This document shows positions 38,455-46,480 of a stretch of DNA of 64,000 nt, piece after piece. The translations under genes and the position numbers were made by a program. Origin of the DNA: Planctomycetota bacterium (GTDB lineage: Bacteria; Planctomycetota; Phycisphaerae; Phycisphaerales; UBA1924); the NCBI GenBank assembly GCA_963204725.1, contig CAUJHH010000006.1, positions 52,093 to 116,092 on the forward strand, given 5' to 3'. The notes beneath the pieces were generated by a model. It worked only from the letters and a program-made list of their open reading frames with translations, was not told the DNA's origin and made no database searches. Numbering within the stretch: the first letter of the stretch is position 1; the number at the start of each line of letters is the position of its first letter.

Positions 38455-39282
38455 TCAGGCCTGGGCCGCCTTCTGAGCTCGAATCTGCTCGGCGATTCGC
38501 GCGTTCTCATCCCGCGCACCCCGGACGCGGCTCTGGAAGGTCTCCCCGAGCGACCGAACGTGTTCGTCGAAGCGCCGCGACACCCACTCGTACAACTCGA
38601 CATCCATCGAATTGACCTCGCGGATCTTGTCCGCCACCGACTGCGGGATCGGCTCGCGCGGCTTGCTCTGCGAGACTCTGGCCGGAAGGTACGCCGGGAT
38701 CCGCTCCCACCCCAGCGAGTCCGTCAGCAGCACCATCGTCTCGTCGAATCGTTCCGTGAGCCCGACGCAGCAGAACGAACGCTCCAGATTCTCCATCGCG
38801 CTCGGGATCAGCGTCCGCTGCGACTGACCGATCGGCTGGGATCGATTCAGGGCAAAGCTCGCCAGCATGCGGGTCTGGCCGTTGTCCAGCTCGTGCGACT
38901 TGAATGGGTTCTCGGCGTACTGCTCGAGCGTCAGCCTGCGTTCGACCACACGCTTGTGCAGATAGTGTGTCTCCTCGTTCAGCACGTGGTGATAGTGCGA
39001 CACGATCCTCGCGACCGGATCCCTGACAACCGTCACGTACTCGCACGGCCGCGGGATGTGCTCGTGCAGGCCAAAGGCCTGGTGCCCGATGTACAGGCGG
39101 GGCGAGGTTCGCGCCGCCTCGGGCTCTCTCGGAAACGCCTCTCGCCCCGCGTAGCCCCCGGTAACGGCACGCGTGGCGTCCTGGCCGTACTTCCCGATCA
39201 GAATGATCGCGAGCGTCGTTCCCGCGGTCTTCGGGATGTGAAGCAGGATCAGGGTGGCATCGGGATTTGCTGTTCTGAACAT
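38455..39282 (-). CDS. sulfotransferase family protein
   Basis: A 275-residue PAPS-type sulfotransferase. The 5'-phosphosulfate loop HIPKTAGTTLAIIL (residues 15-28) and the 3'-phosphate site VTVVRDPVARIVSHYHHVLNE match the family 2 (carbohydrate) sulfotransferases. Such enzymes add sulfate to surface sugars. ATG at 39282 sits just before the PAPS loop; the frame runs much further upstream over the divergent neighbour and is a shadow there. It lies in the polysaccharide region, which suggests the exported glycan may be sulfated. Confidence 0.85.
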   Translation of the reverse strand: MFRTANPDATLILLHIPKTAGTTLAIILIGKYGQDATRAVTGGYAGREAFPREPEAARTSPRLYIGHQAFGLHEHIPRPCEYVTVVRDPVARIVSHYHHVLNEETHYLHKRVVERRLTLEQYAENPFKSHELDNGQTRMLASFALNRSQPIGQSQRTLIPSAMENLERSFCCVGLTERFDETMVLLTDSLGWERIPAYLPARVSQSKPREPIPQSVADKIREVNSMDVELYEWVSRRFDEHVRSLGETFQSRVRGARDENARIAEQIRAQKAAQA

Positions 39283-39382
39283 CGCGTCTCCGCACGTCCT
39301 TACCCAGACTCGGGGGCCGACGCGTCCGCCCATACTATGTGCTCGCGCCGCGATCCGACAACCTCGCGCGCCCCGAGCCGCC

Positions 39383-40117
39383 ATGACCGAGCCGAAGCCG
39401 AGCACGCACGAATCTCCGACCAACGCGCCCGATTGGGTGCACATCCGAGCCGACGGCTCCCTCGGATCGCTCCGTCGCATCCTCGATCGAGTCCGTGCCG
39501 CACCGCAATCGAGCAGCGCCCTCCTCCTCATCTCACCCGGCCCCCGATGGGTGCCCGAGCCCCACATGGAATCAGCCCTGGCATCGGTGCTGCACGCCGA
39601 TCCCGGTCTGGCCGCCGCCGTCGCCTGGTGGCGCTGGCAGGACGCGCCCGCGCGCGGCACGTCGTCCAACGATCGTCGCGCTCCCGCCACCGTTCGGGTC
39701 GGCGGCCGATCCGGCGACGATCTGACACTCGTCGATCTGCTCGCACGTCCCATGTCCGTCGGCCCTCTTGCGCTGCGCCCCGCTTCAATCTCCGCACTCG
39801 AATCGCTCCGCGACCTGCCGGCCGACGCGGTGCTCGACGCCGCTTCGACGTGGGCAATCGCGATCCATCTCGCCGCGTCGCGCTCCCGCGTCGCCTCTCT
39901 GCCACGCACCTGCTCGACGCGCACGCGAACCATCGTCGAGGATCCGGAGTCGCTCCGTCCCATTGGACTCGCGTGGCTCGTGCGGCTCATGCTCGAGCAG
40001 ATCGGACCAGGGGCACTGCATCCGCACGAACGCCGCGAGCTCCTCGCGCGTTGGCAGGCCGTGCCCGAGATCACCCCCCGCGCCCTCGCCGTTCCTTCCG
40101 CAAAGGGGGGCGAATGA
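39383..40117 (+). CDS. unknown protein coupled to a GT4 gene
   Basis: A 244-residue protein. It has no signal peptide and I do not recognise a fold; SALLLISPGPRWVPEPHMESALASVLHADPGLAAAVAWWRWQ resembles the acceptor part of a GT2 enzyme but lacks the donor-binding and DxD elements. Its stop overlaps the GT4 start in ATGA (40114), so the two are translated together and probably work as partners. ATG at 39383 begins the conserved part; upstream residues are shadow. Confidence 0.6.
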   Translation: MTEPKPSTHESPTNAPDWVHIRADGSLGSLRRILDRVRAAPQSSSALLLISPGPRWVPEPHMESALASVLHADPGLAAAVAWWRWQDAPARGTSSNDRRAPATVRVGGRSGDDLTLVDLLARPMSVGPLALRPASISALESLRDLPADAVLDAASTWAIAIHLAASRSRVASLPRTCSTRTRTIVEDPESLRPIGLAWLVRLMLEQIGPGALHPHERRELLARWQAVPEITPRALAVPSAKGGE

Positions 40118-41934
40118 ACATCGCCCTGGTCTCACGCGAGTTCCCGCCCTTCTACGGCGGCGGCATCGGCACCTACACCGAGCAGGCCGCGCACGCGCTC
40201 GCATCCGCAGGCCATCGCGTCGTGGTACTCACCGTCTCCGACGACGGATCGGAATCGCGAGTGCCGCACACCCGAGACCCTGGCGTCACCGTCTTTCGCG
40301 TGCCACTCGTGCTGGGCACGGACTGGTCCCGGCCGGCGCCCGCGATCGACACACCGCAGAATCGAGCGGCCCTCGAGCAACTCGGCCCGTGGTGTCTCTT
40401 CTCACGCCAGGTTGCGGACGCGCTCCCGGCCATCGTCCGCGAGTTCTCGATCGACGTTGTCGAAGCGCCCGAGTGCGGCGGGATCCTCTGGTGGACGCTG
40501 AATCGGCGTCGTCTCGGCTCCCGCTCACTCTCCACTCCCGATGGTCGTTCACCCTTGCTCGTCGTCCAGCTCCACTCTCCCAATGAATGGATCGACGAAT
40601 ACAACCGAGAAGCGCCGCCCCGCCGGTCCTCGCTCGAGCTCCGACGCGCCGAGCGGGAGTCGGCACAGTGGGCCGACCTTGTGATCTCTCCGTCGCGTGA
40701 TCTCGGTGCGTGGGCAATGAAGCGATGGGGGATCTCACCCGTCAAGACCGTTCCCTACCCGCTCGGTCATCTCATCGCGTCGACCGAATCGCCGACCAGA
40801 CGAGTGCTCGCGACGGGCGCTGCAGCCGGGCGCGGACCTCTCCGGTGCCTGCTCGTCGGGCGCATGGAACCGCGCAAAGGCATCGATATCGCGCTCCGCG
40901 CGCTCGTCATCGCCTCCCGTCGCGGAGCAGACCTCCACATGGAGTTCGCTGGGCAGGACACCCGCGACTGGCGCACCGGCGCATGGTTCGCGCGCCGATC
41001 CCTTCACGCGATTGTGCCGCCCGCGTTCGCGTCCCGCGTCACCCTGCTCGGCAAACTCGACGCGCCTGCGCTTGCGCAAGCCCGCGCTCGCGCCGATCTC
41101 TGTCTCGCGCCCGGCGTGGTCGACAACTTCCCGTACGCCGCAGTCGAGTCCATGGCCGCCGGTCTGCCGGTCGTCGCCCCAAGCGTCGGTGGCATGTCGG
41201 AACTGGTGCGCGACGGCGTAGAGGGTCACATCTTCATCCCTAGCGATCCCACCTTACTTGCCGAGGCGTTGATGGCGCACGACGCACTCTCCGCGGAAGC
41301 TCGTGCCACCATGTCGCGGGCCGCCCGCGCCCGCGTCGCGGAGTTCTGCGCCAACCAGCGGGCCGTCGGCATACGCGTGGAACTCTTCCAACGAACAATC
41401 ACGGAGCGATCCGCTCGAGCAAGGGCTCCGATGCCGCGCGTCGTGGCGGCCATCGTTGGCGACGACACCCCGGCACTCCGGCACGCCATTGAAGCATGCG
41501 GAGCCGACTTTGCCATCGGCTGGGAGCACACATCCAACACCGATCACCGCGTGTTCGGCACGCCCGGCGTGGTCTCGACCGCCATCGCTGCGCCCGTCCG
41601 CGGCCCGGTGGCGGTTCGAGCAGACCTTCTTGAGTCTTTCAAGAGGGAACAAGGCTCCGGCCCGGTCGATGCGCAGCTGTTCGTCGAATGGCTGATCGCG
41701 CATCACGCACAGGCCTCTGTCGATCCCGATACGAAGACGCGGGTCGAGCCCGACGAGCGACCCGCCACACCCGTGTCGCCACTATGGCTGCACCCGCAGA
41801 CCTTCGCGCACGCTTCGCCTCTGCAAATCGCTCGTCGCGTGCATCCATTCCCGTGGGATGTCGTTCTCTGCGATCCTTCGGTCACGCACCATTCGCGTCC
41901 GGGCCCCGAATCTCCAGATGCTGGGTCGGAATGA
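40114..41934 (+). CDS. glycosyltransferase family 4
   Basis: A 606-residue GT4 (GT-B) enzyme. The N-terminal acceptor domain begins NIALVSREFPPFYGGGIGTYTEQAA, the donor domain has LLVGRMEPRKGIDIALRAL and the EX7E-type stretch APGVVDNFPYAAVESMAAGLPVVAP. The 150 residues after the catalytic fold (from about 455) are unlike GT4 and unrecognised. ATG at 40114 starts at the classic VSREFPP signature; upstream frame is shadow. The last 53 bases overlap the 3' end of the convergent wzt gene, so its final residues and Wzt's share DNA. Confidence 0.88.
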   Translation: MNIALVSREFPPFYGGGIGTYTEQAAHALASAGHRVVVLTVSDDGSESRVPHTRDPGVTVFRVPLVLGTDWSRPAPAIDTPQNRAALEQLGPWCLFSRQVADALPAIVREFSIDVVEAPECGGILWWTLNRRRLGSRSLSTPDGRSPLLVVQLHSPNEWIDEYNREAPPRRSSLELRRAERESAQWADLVISPSRDLGAWAMKRWGISPVKTVPYPLGHLIASTESPTRRVLATGAAAGRGPLRCLLVGRMEPRKGIDIALRALVIASRRGADLHMEFAGQDTRDWRTGAWFARRSLHAIVPPAFASRVTLLGKLDAPALAQARARADLCLAPGVVDNFPYAAVESMAAGLPVVAPSVGGMSELVRDGVEGHIFIPSDPTLLAEALMAHDALSAEARATMSRAARARVAEFCANQRAVGIRVELFQRTITERSARARAPMPRVVAAIVGDDTPALRHAIEACGADFAIGWEHTSNTDHRVFGTPGVVSTAIAAPVRGPVAVRADLLESFKREQGSGPVDAQLFVEWLIAHHAQASVDPDTKTRVEPDERPATPVSPLWLHPQTFAHASPLQIARRVHPFPWDVVLCDPSVTHHSRPGPESPDAGSE

Positions 41935-43336
41935 CCGCGTGGTGCGCGCTCAGCGGCAGTCGCGCCATGCCGAAGAACGTCCGCTTCCCATCCGCCGGTG
42001 ATGAAACCTCGAGCGGCCCCAGGAGGTCGAAGCAATCGTGATAGAGCGGCTGGCCATCCCCTCCATCGCCCGGCTCGGTCAGCGACAATCCAAACGTGTA
42101 CGTCCCCTCTTTCACGCTCAGGGCAAGCGTGAGAAAGACCACCACGCGCTCGCCGGGCTCCAGCGCGGGCAGCTTGTGCCGCAGCTGCGCTGTTGCCGAG
42201 GCAAACACGAGATTGTTCAGTCGGTCGTACAACTGCACGCCGACGCTCGGACGCTCGATCCGGCGATCCGCCTCGATCAGCACGTGAAATGTCAGTTTGC
42301 CGTCGAGCGGCGTCGCGACCGAATCCACATTCCGGCTGTTCGTCACCCTGCACGCCACGATCCGCGCCTCGCCCGTTCCGTGCCGATGCTCGCGCCTCGG
42401 GCCGAGCACGTCCGAACGCAGAATCGCCTTCTCCTCTTTGCTCAGAATCCGCGCCTTCTCGGCCGCTGCAGCCGCCTCGCCCGGCTTCCGCTTCGCCCAC
42501 TTGAGCGGCTGCGAAAGCGATGAGTGGTGCCGCCGGATCGCCTCCTCCGGCGAGCCGCGAAAGACCAGCTTCCCCTTCTGAAGCAGGATCGCCTCGTCGC
42601 ACAGGTTCAGGACGGCCTGCGCGTCGTGGCTGACGAACATCATCGTCATCCCTTCATCAAGCAACTGGCGCATCCGTGTCGCACACTTCTGCCGAAAGAA
42701 GACGTCCCCGACCGACAGCACCTCATCGACGATGAAAACATCCGGTCGGAAGCACGCATACATCGAGAAGCCGAGGCGCGCCCGCATGCCGCTCGAATAG
42801 AGGCGGACCGGTCGGTCGAAGAACTCACCAAGCTCGGCGAACGACTCGATCTCCGACATCCGCGACGCCGCGAACTCCTTGGGAAAGTTCAGCAGCATCG
42901 CCATACTGCGGACGTTCTCCCGCCCCGACATCTCCGCATCGAGTCCCGCGCTGAGCTCCAGAAGTGAGAGCACCCGCCCGGTGATCCGGTACGACCCCTC
43001 CGTGGGGCGGAGCACGCCGGTCAGCATCTTCAAAAGCGTGCTCTTCCCCGCTCCATTCGCGCCGACAACCCCGAGGCACCGCCCCTTCCTCAATTGGAAC
43101 GTCACGCCATCCACTGCCGCAAACGACCTGTGCCGCACCCGCCGCCCCAGCGTGACCCACTCCGCCAAGCGGTCCGACGGATTCTTGTAAATCTTGAAGC
43201 ACTTGCAGAGCCCGCTCGCCTCGACCACAATCGGCTCTTCGAGTGCGGCTCCGCCCTCGCCTCCGGCCGACGGACGCGCCGATCCCGCCTCCCCGTGCGA
43301 AGGAGATGCCGGAGCCGCCGTGCTGGGAGTGGGCAT
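41882..43336 (-). CDS. wzt: polysaccharide ABC exporter ATPase (Wzt-type) with C-terminal domain
   Basis: A 484-residue ABC ATPase of the O-antigen/teichoic-acid export group. Walker A is GANGAGKST, the signature is YSSGMRARLG, Walker B is VFIVDEVLSVGD and the switch His is in FVSHDAQ. The C-terminal region (about 330-484) is a beta-rich domain (GKLTFHVLIEADRRIERPSVGVQLYD; GTYTFGLSLTEPG) of the kind that in Wzt recognises the finished, often modified, glycan end. ATG at 43336 is chosen; the frame runs 12 codons further. Its Wzm partner is about 6 kb away (49502), which is unusual. Confidence 0.87.
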   Translation of the reverse strand: MPTPSTAAPASPSHGEAGSARPSAGGEGGAALEEPIVVEASGLCKCFKIYKNPSDRLAEWVTLGRRVRHRSFAAVDGVTFQLRKGRCLGVVGANGAGKSTLLKMLTGVLRPTEGSYRITGRVLSLLELSAGLDAEMSGRENVRSMAMLLNFPKEFAASRMSEIESFAELGEFFDRPVRLYSSGMRARLGFSMYACFRPDVFIVDEVLSVGDVFFRQKCATRMRQLLDEGMTMMFVSHDAQAVLNLCDEAILLQKGKLVFRGSPEEAIRRHHSSLSQPLKWAKRKPGEAAAAAEKARILSKEEKAILRSDVLGPRREHRHGTGEARIVACRVTNSRNVDSVATPLDGKLTFHVLIEADRRIERPSVGVQLYDRLNNLVFASATAQLRHKLPALEPGERVVVFLTLALSVKEGTYTFGLSLTEPGDGGDGQPLYHDCFDLLGPLEVSSPADGKRTFFGMARLPLSAHHAVIPTQHLEIRGPDANGA

Positions 43337-43390
43337 GTCGATCACGGATGGTATCGACCGATCCGGCCGCACGCCGACGTAGACTCTCGC

Positions 43391-45373
43391 GTGACGCTCC
43401 TCGCCCCAGCCAGCGCGATCCTTGCAGGCGCCATCGGCATGGCGGTGCTCATCGCGATGTACCTCCTCCGCCTCCGTCGCCGCCCCCTGTGGATCTCTTC
43501 AACGCTCTTCTGGCACGCCGCGGCACGCGACATGGAGGTCAATGTCCCGCTCCGGATGATCCGGCCCTCATGGCTCCTGCTGCTGCACGCAGTGGTCATC
43601 GCGATGGCCGCACTCGCGATCGGCCGGCCGGCGATCGAGAGCGCGACCCGCTCCGCCTCACGCCTCGTGTACCTGATCGATCGCTCCGCATCCATGAGCG
43701 CGACCGATACCGTCGACGGCTCGGGGCGTCGCATCACCCGCCTGCAGGCCGCTCTCGACCACGCGCGCCGCTCGCTCCGCGACCTCCGCAACGCCGACGC
43801 GGCCTCCGCCGCCATCGTGACTTTCGCCTCTCGCCCCGACATCGTCTCATCATTCACCAACGACTGGGCCTCGCTCGACCGCGCACTCGGCTCGATCGCT
43901 CCCACCGACGATCCCGACACCGGCATCGCCGAGAGCTTCGAACTCCTGCGCGCCCTGCTCCTCGACAACGCCGAAGAATCCGGCCCTCCGGCCCGTGTTG
44001 TGGTGATCAGCGACGGCGCTCCCGCGCCCGCCCCGGACGCAGCCCTCCCCGGGGCAATCGTTGAGTTTGTGCGTGTCGGCCCCGATCCCGCGCTGCCCAC
44101 CGACAACCTTGGCATCGTCGCCATGGCCGCCCGCCGCGCGCCCGAAACGCCCACCACCGTCCGCGTCTTCGCGCGCGTCATCAACGCATCCGCATCCAGA
44201 CGCGACGCCATCATCACCTTCTCGATCGACGGCATCGTGGCCGTGAGTCGCCCGATCTCCGTCGATCCCGCAGCGTCTGGAACCGCCGGCGCATCGGTCA
44301 TCGCGGACATCGACATCCCCGGAGAGTCGATCATCACCGCCCGCATCGAGCGTCCCGATGTACTCCTCTCGGACAACGAAGCCTCGATCGCCATCGACGC
44401 GCCTCGCGTCCTGCGTGTGCTCCTCGTCTCTACTTCCGGCGACCCCGATGCCGATGGGTCGTGGCCGATCCTCGACGTGATCCGCGAGATTCCACGCACG
44501 AGTATCCGCACCATTTCTGCTGTCGCGTGGAACGATCTGGCATCCTCCGACTCCGGCAGCGACCTCTTCGCAGACCTCATCATCCTCGCCGGCGTCGAGC
44601 CCGGGTGGGCGAGATCACGTCCGCTTGCCGTTCCGTTCCTCACGTTCGGCGTCGCGCCCGCCACGCCCGACGTCACGCTCAACCCCGCGTCTCCCGGCAA
44701 GCTCATCGCTTGGGACCGCGACCACCCGCTCACGCGCCACTTGGCGCTCGACACCGTGCTCTTCGCCAAGGGCGGCTCATTCGAGAGCCCGCTCGGTGCA
44801 TCCGTCGTCCCCATCGCGTGGAGCGACGGCGGCATCGCCCTTGCCTGCGCCGACTCCGGTGTCGAGCGATGGCTCGCTGTTGCCTTCGACATCGCCGAGA
44901 CCAACTGGCCGCTCCAACCCTCCTGGCCCCTCTTCATCGAGAACGCGACCGACTGGCTGACCCGACGGAGCGAGCGCGAGTCCGGCCGCGTCTGGCACAC
45001 CGGCGAGGCGATCACGCTCCGAGGCGTCACACCCTCGACCGCATTCGCCTTTGGGCGAGTCGGCCTCCCTGCGGTGCGCACCCTCGCATCCGCTGCTCAA
45101 GGCCAGCTCGTCATCCCCGCCCAGCCCCTCGGGGGCGTCTACGCCGCGGAATCCCTCGCCCCGCCATCGCGGCTCCTGATTCCGATCGCCATGCTGAGCG
45201 ATGCCGAGTCCTCGTGCCGCACCAGCGATCGGATCTCGATCGGCGCCCTCCCCGTCGAAGCCGCCGACCACGCCGACGCTCGCCGTGAGCTCTGGCCCTG
45301 GTTCGTCGCGGCACTGGCCGTGGTCCTCTCGGTCGAATGGATGATCTTCGCGAGCCGCTCCCGCGTCCGATAA
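43391..45373 (+). CDS. BatA/vWA membrane protein
   Basis: A 660-residue membrane protein. It opens with the N-terminal membrane domain of BatA-type proteins (LLAPASAILAGAIGMAVLIAMYLLRLRRRP; WLLLLHAVVIAMAALAIGRPAIE), followed by a von Willebrand A domain with an intact metal site (LIDRSASMSATDT, the DxSxS motif) and a C-terminal helix (WPWFVAALAVVLSVEWMIFA). BatA-like proteins work with MoxR ATPases in envelope stress; no MoxR is visible here. GTG at 43391 starts right before the membrane domain; earlier frame overlaps the divergent wzt start. Confidence 0.82.
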   Translation: MTLLAPASAILAGAIGMAVLIAMYLLRLRRRPLWISSTLFWHAAARDMEVNVPLRMIRPSWLLLLHAVVIAMAALAIGRPAIESATRSASRLVYLIDRSASMSATDTVDGSGRRITRLQAALDHARRSLRDLRNADAASAAIVTFASRPDIVSSFTNDWASLDRALGSIAPTDDPDTGIAESFELLRALLLDNAEESGPPARVVVISDGAPAPAPDAALPGAIVEFVRVGPDPALPTDNLGIVAMAARRAPETPTTVRVFARVINASASRRDAIITFSIDGIVAVSRPISVDPAASGTAGASVIADIDIPGESIITARIERPDVLLSDNEASIAIDAPRVLRVLLVSTSGDPDADGSWPILDVIREIPRTSIRTISAVAWNDLASSDSGSDLFADLIILAGVEPGWARSRPLAVPFLTFGVAPATPDVTLNPASPGKLIAWDRDHPLTRHLALDTVLFAKGGSFESPLGASVVPIAWSDGGIALACADSGVERWLAVAFDIAETNWPLQPSWPLFIENATDWLTRRSERESGRVWHTGEAITLRGVTPSTAFAFGRVGLPAVRTLASAAQGQLVIPAQPLGGVYAAESLAPPSRLLIPIAMLSDAESSCRTSDRISIGALPVEAADHADARRELWPWFVAALAVVLSVEWMIFASRSRVR

Positions 45374-45473
45374 TCCGATCGCCCCGGCTCCATATACCCA
45401 GAAACAGGGAATAAATGGACAGGGCAAAGACCCCAGTCTCCGCGAAGAGGTCCGAAATAGTCAGAGTCCCGTG

Positions 45474-45488
45474 GGTTTCCCGGAAACC
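45474..45488. promoter_or_regulatory. 15-bp palindrome upstream of PEP-CTERM gene
   Basis: GGTTTCC and GGAAACC flank one C, giving a perfect odd-centred dyad 130 bases upstream of the secreted protein at 45621. It may be an operator or half of a terminator; nothing else in the 247-base gap is distinctive apart from a weak TGTGG/CCACA pair at 45489-45506. Confidence 0.3.
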
Positions 45489-45620
45489 TGTGGCACCTTT
45501 ACCACACATTTCGAATCGCGGAGGGTGGCCTCGCCATGGGCGAAGCCATGCGCGTCCCCGAATCGTTCTTCGGGACTCGCGTCGTCCACACACCGCGCTC
45601 TCGCGCACAGGAGTTCAAGA

Positions 45621-46307
45621 ATGGCATTGTCTCGCGTCCTCGTCGTCTCCGCTCTCGCCGCGGCTCCCGCTCTTGCCTCGTCCGCCCAGTTCGCGAATTT
45701 CGACGCAGAAACAGAGGGCTTCAAGGGTGAGTCGTTCCTCTCCTCCGGCATCACCTTCTTCGATGCCAACAACGTCTCCGGCTTCTACCCCGATGGCCAG
45801 CCCTTCAACCCGGAGGACAACGGCACCGACCTCATCGTTGAGAACGCGCTCTTCGCCGCCAACGACTTCCCCGACTTCCTGAGCGCGAAGAACGCACTGA
45901 CCTTCGGTCGCGCCTTCATCCCCGGCGACAACGTCTCGCTCGGCGCCCTCGCCACCGCCTCCATGACCACCGGCGCCGCCGTCTCCGGCGTTGATTTCGA
46001 CATGGTCTACTACGAGAACGGCCCATGGGGTGGGATTGAGGTCATCCTCGAGGCCCTCTCCGGTGGCTCCGTCGTCGGCTCGACCTCCTTCATTGTCGCC
46101 GGCTCCGACCCCGATGGCCGCGACAACCCAGCCGGCATCCACATGTCGCTCTCCGGATTTGAATTCGATACCGCCCGCATCTCGGCCCGTCTCAACGGTG
46201 AGTACACGACCATCCGGGCGTTGATCGACAACGTCTCGTTCGTTCCGGCCCCCGGCGCGCTCGCCATGCTCGGCCTCGCCGGCATCGGCCTCCGTCGCCG
46301 CCGCTGA
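45621..46307 (+). CDS. secreted protein with PEP-CTERM-type tail
   Basis: A 228-residue secreted protein. Residues 1-22 are a signal peptide (MALSRVLVV, hydrophobic core, ALASSA). The body is rich in Phe, Asn, Asp and Gly (FDAETEGFKG; SGFYPDGQPFNPEDNGTD; VYYENGPWGGIEVILEAL), a style common among extracellular matrix proteins. The tail is VPAPGALAML-GLAGIG-LRRRR, the same layout as the protein at 730-1509. AGGAG lies seven bases before ATG 45621, which fixes the start. A strong hairpin follows the gene. No function can be assigned. Confidence 0.82.
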   Translation: MALSRVLVVSALAAAPALASSAQFANFDAETEGFKGESFLSSGITFFDANNVSGFYPDGQPFNPEDNGTDLIVENALFAANDFPDFLSAKNALTFGRAFIPGDNVSLGALATASMTTGAAVSGVDFDMVYYENGPWGGIEVILEALSGGSVVGSTSFIVAGSDPDGRDNPAGIHMSLSGFEFDTARISARLNGEYTTIRALIDNVSFVPAPGALAMLGLAGIGLRRRR

Positions 46308-46330
46308 ACCAGCCCGCAGACCGATCTTCA

Positions 46331-46358
46331 CGGGGCGTGGCCGATGGGCCGCGCCCCG
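46331..46358 (+). terminator. intrinsic-type terminator after PEP-CTERM gene
   Basis: Arms CGGGGCGTGGCC and GGCCGCGCCCCG around a GATG loop make a 12-bp stem with one G-T wobble, followed by CTTTCACTT. It lies 24 bases after the stop of the secreted protein and before the phosphatase gene on the same strand. It is the strongest hairpin I noticed in the window, though the trailing T-run is short. Confidence 0.65.
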
Positions 46359-46480
46359 CTTTCACTTGGAAGCAGCCGGACTTTCCAATTCTTCACGCCA
46401 TTCCGACCCCGACCGACCGCTCGCGTGGTACGCTCAGGCCCGAGTTCGACCCCGCACCCCGCGCTCCAAAGGCATACCCG

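Noticed and set aside
38560..40113. Upstream extension of the GT4 open frame
   Set aside because: It runs opposite the sulfotransferase and over another gene; the real GT4 start signature begins at 40114.
45491..45506. Possible sigma-54 site (TGGCAC...) before the PEP-CTERM gene
   Set aside because: The -24 half fits, but the -12 half reads CCACA, not TTGC, so the spacing and sequence fail.
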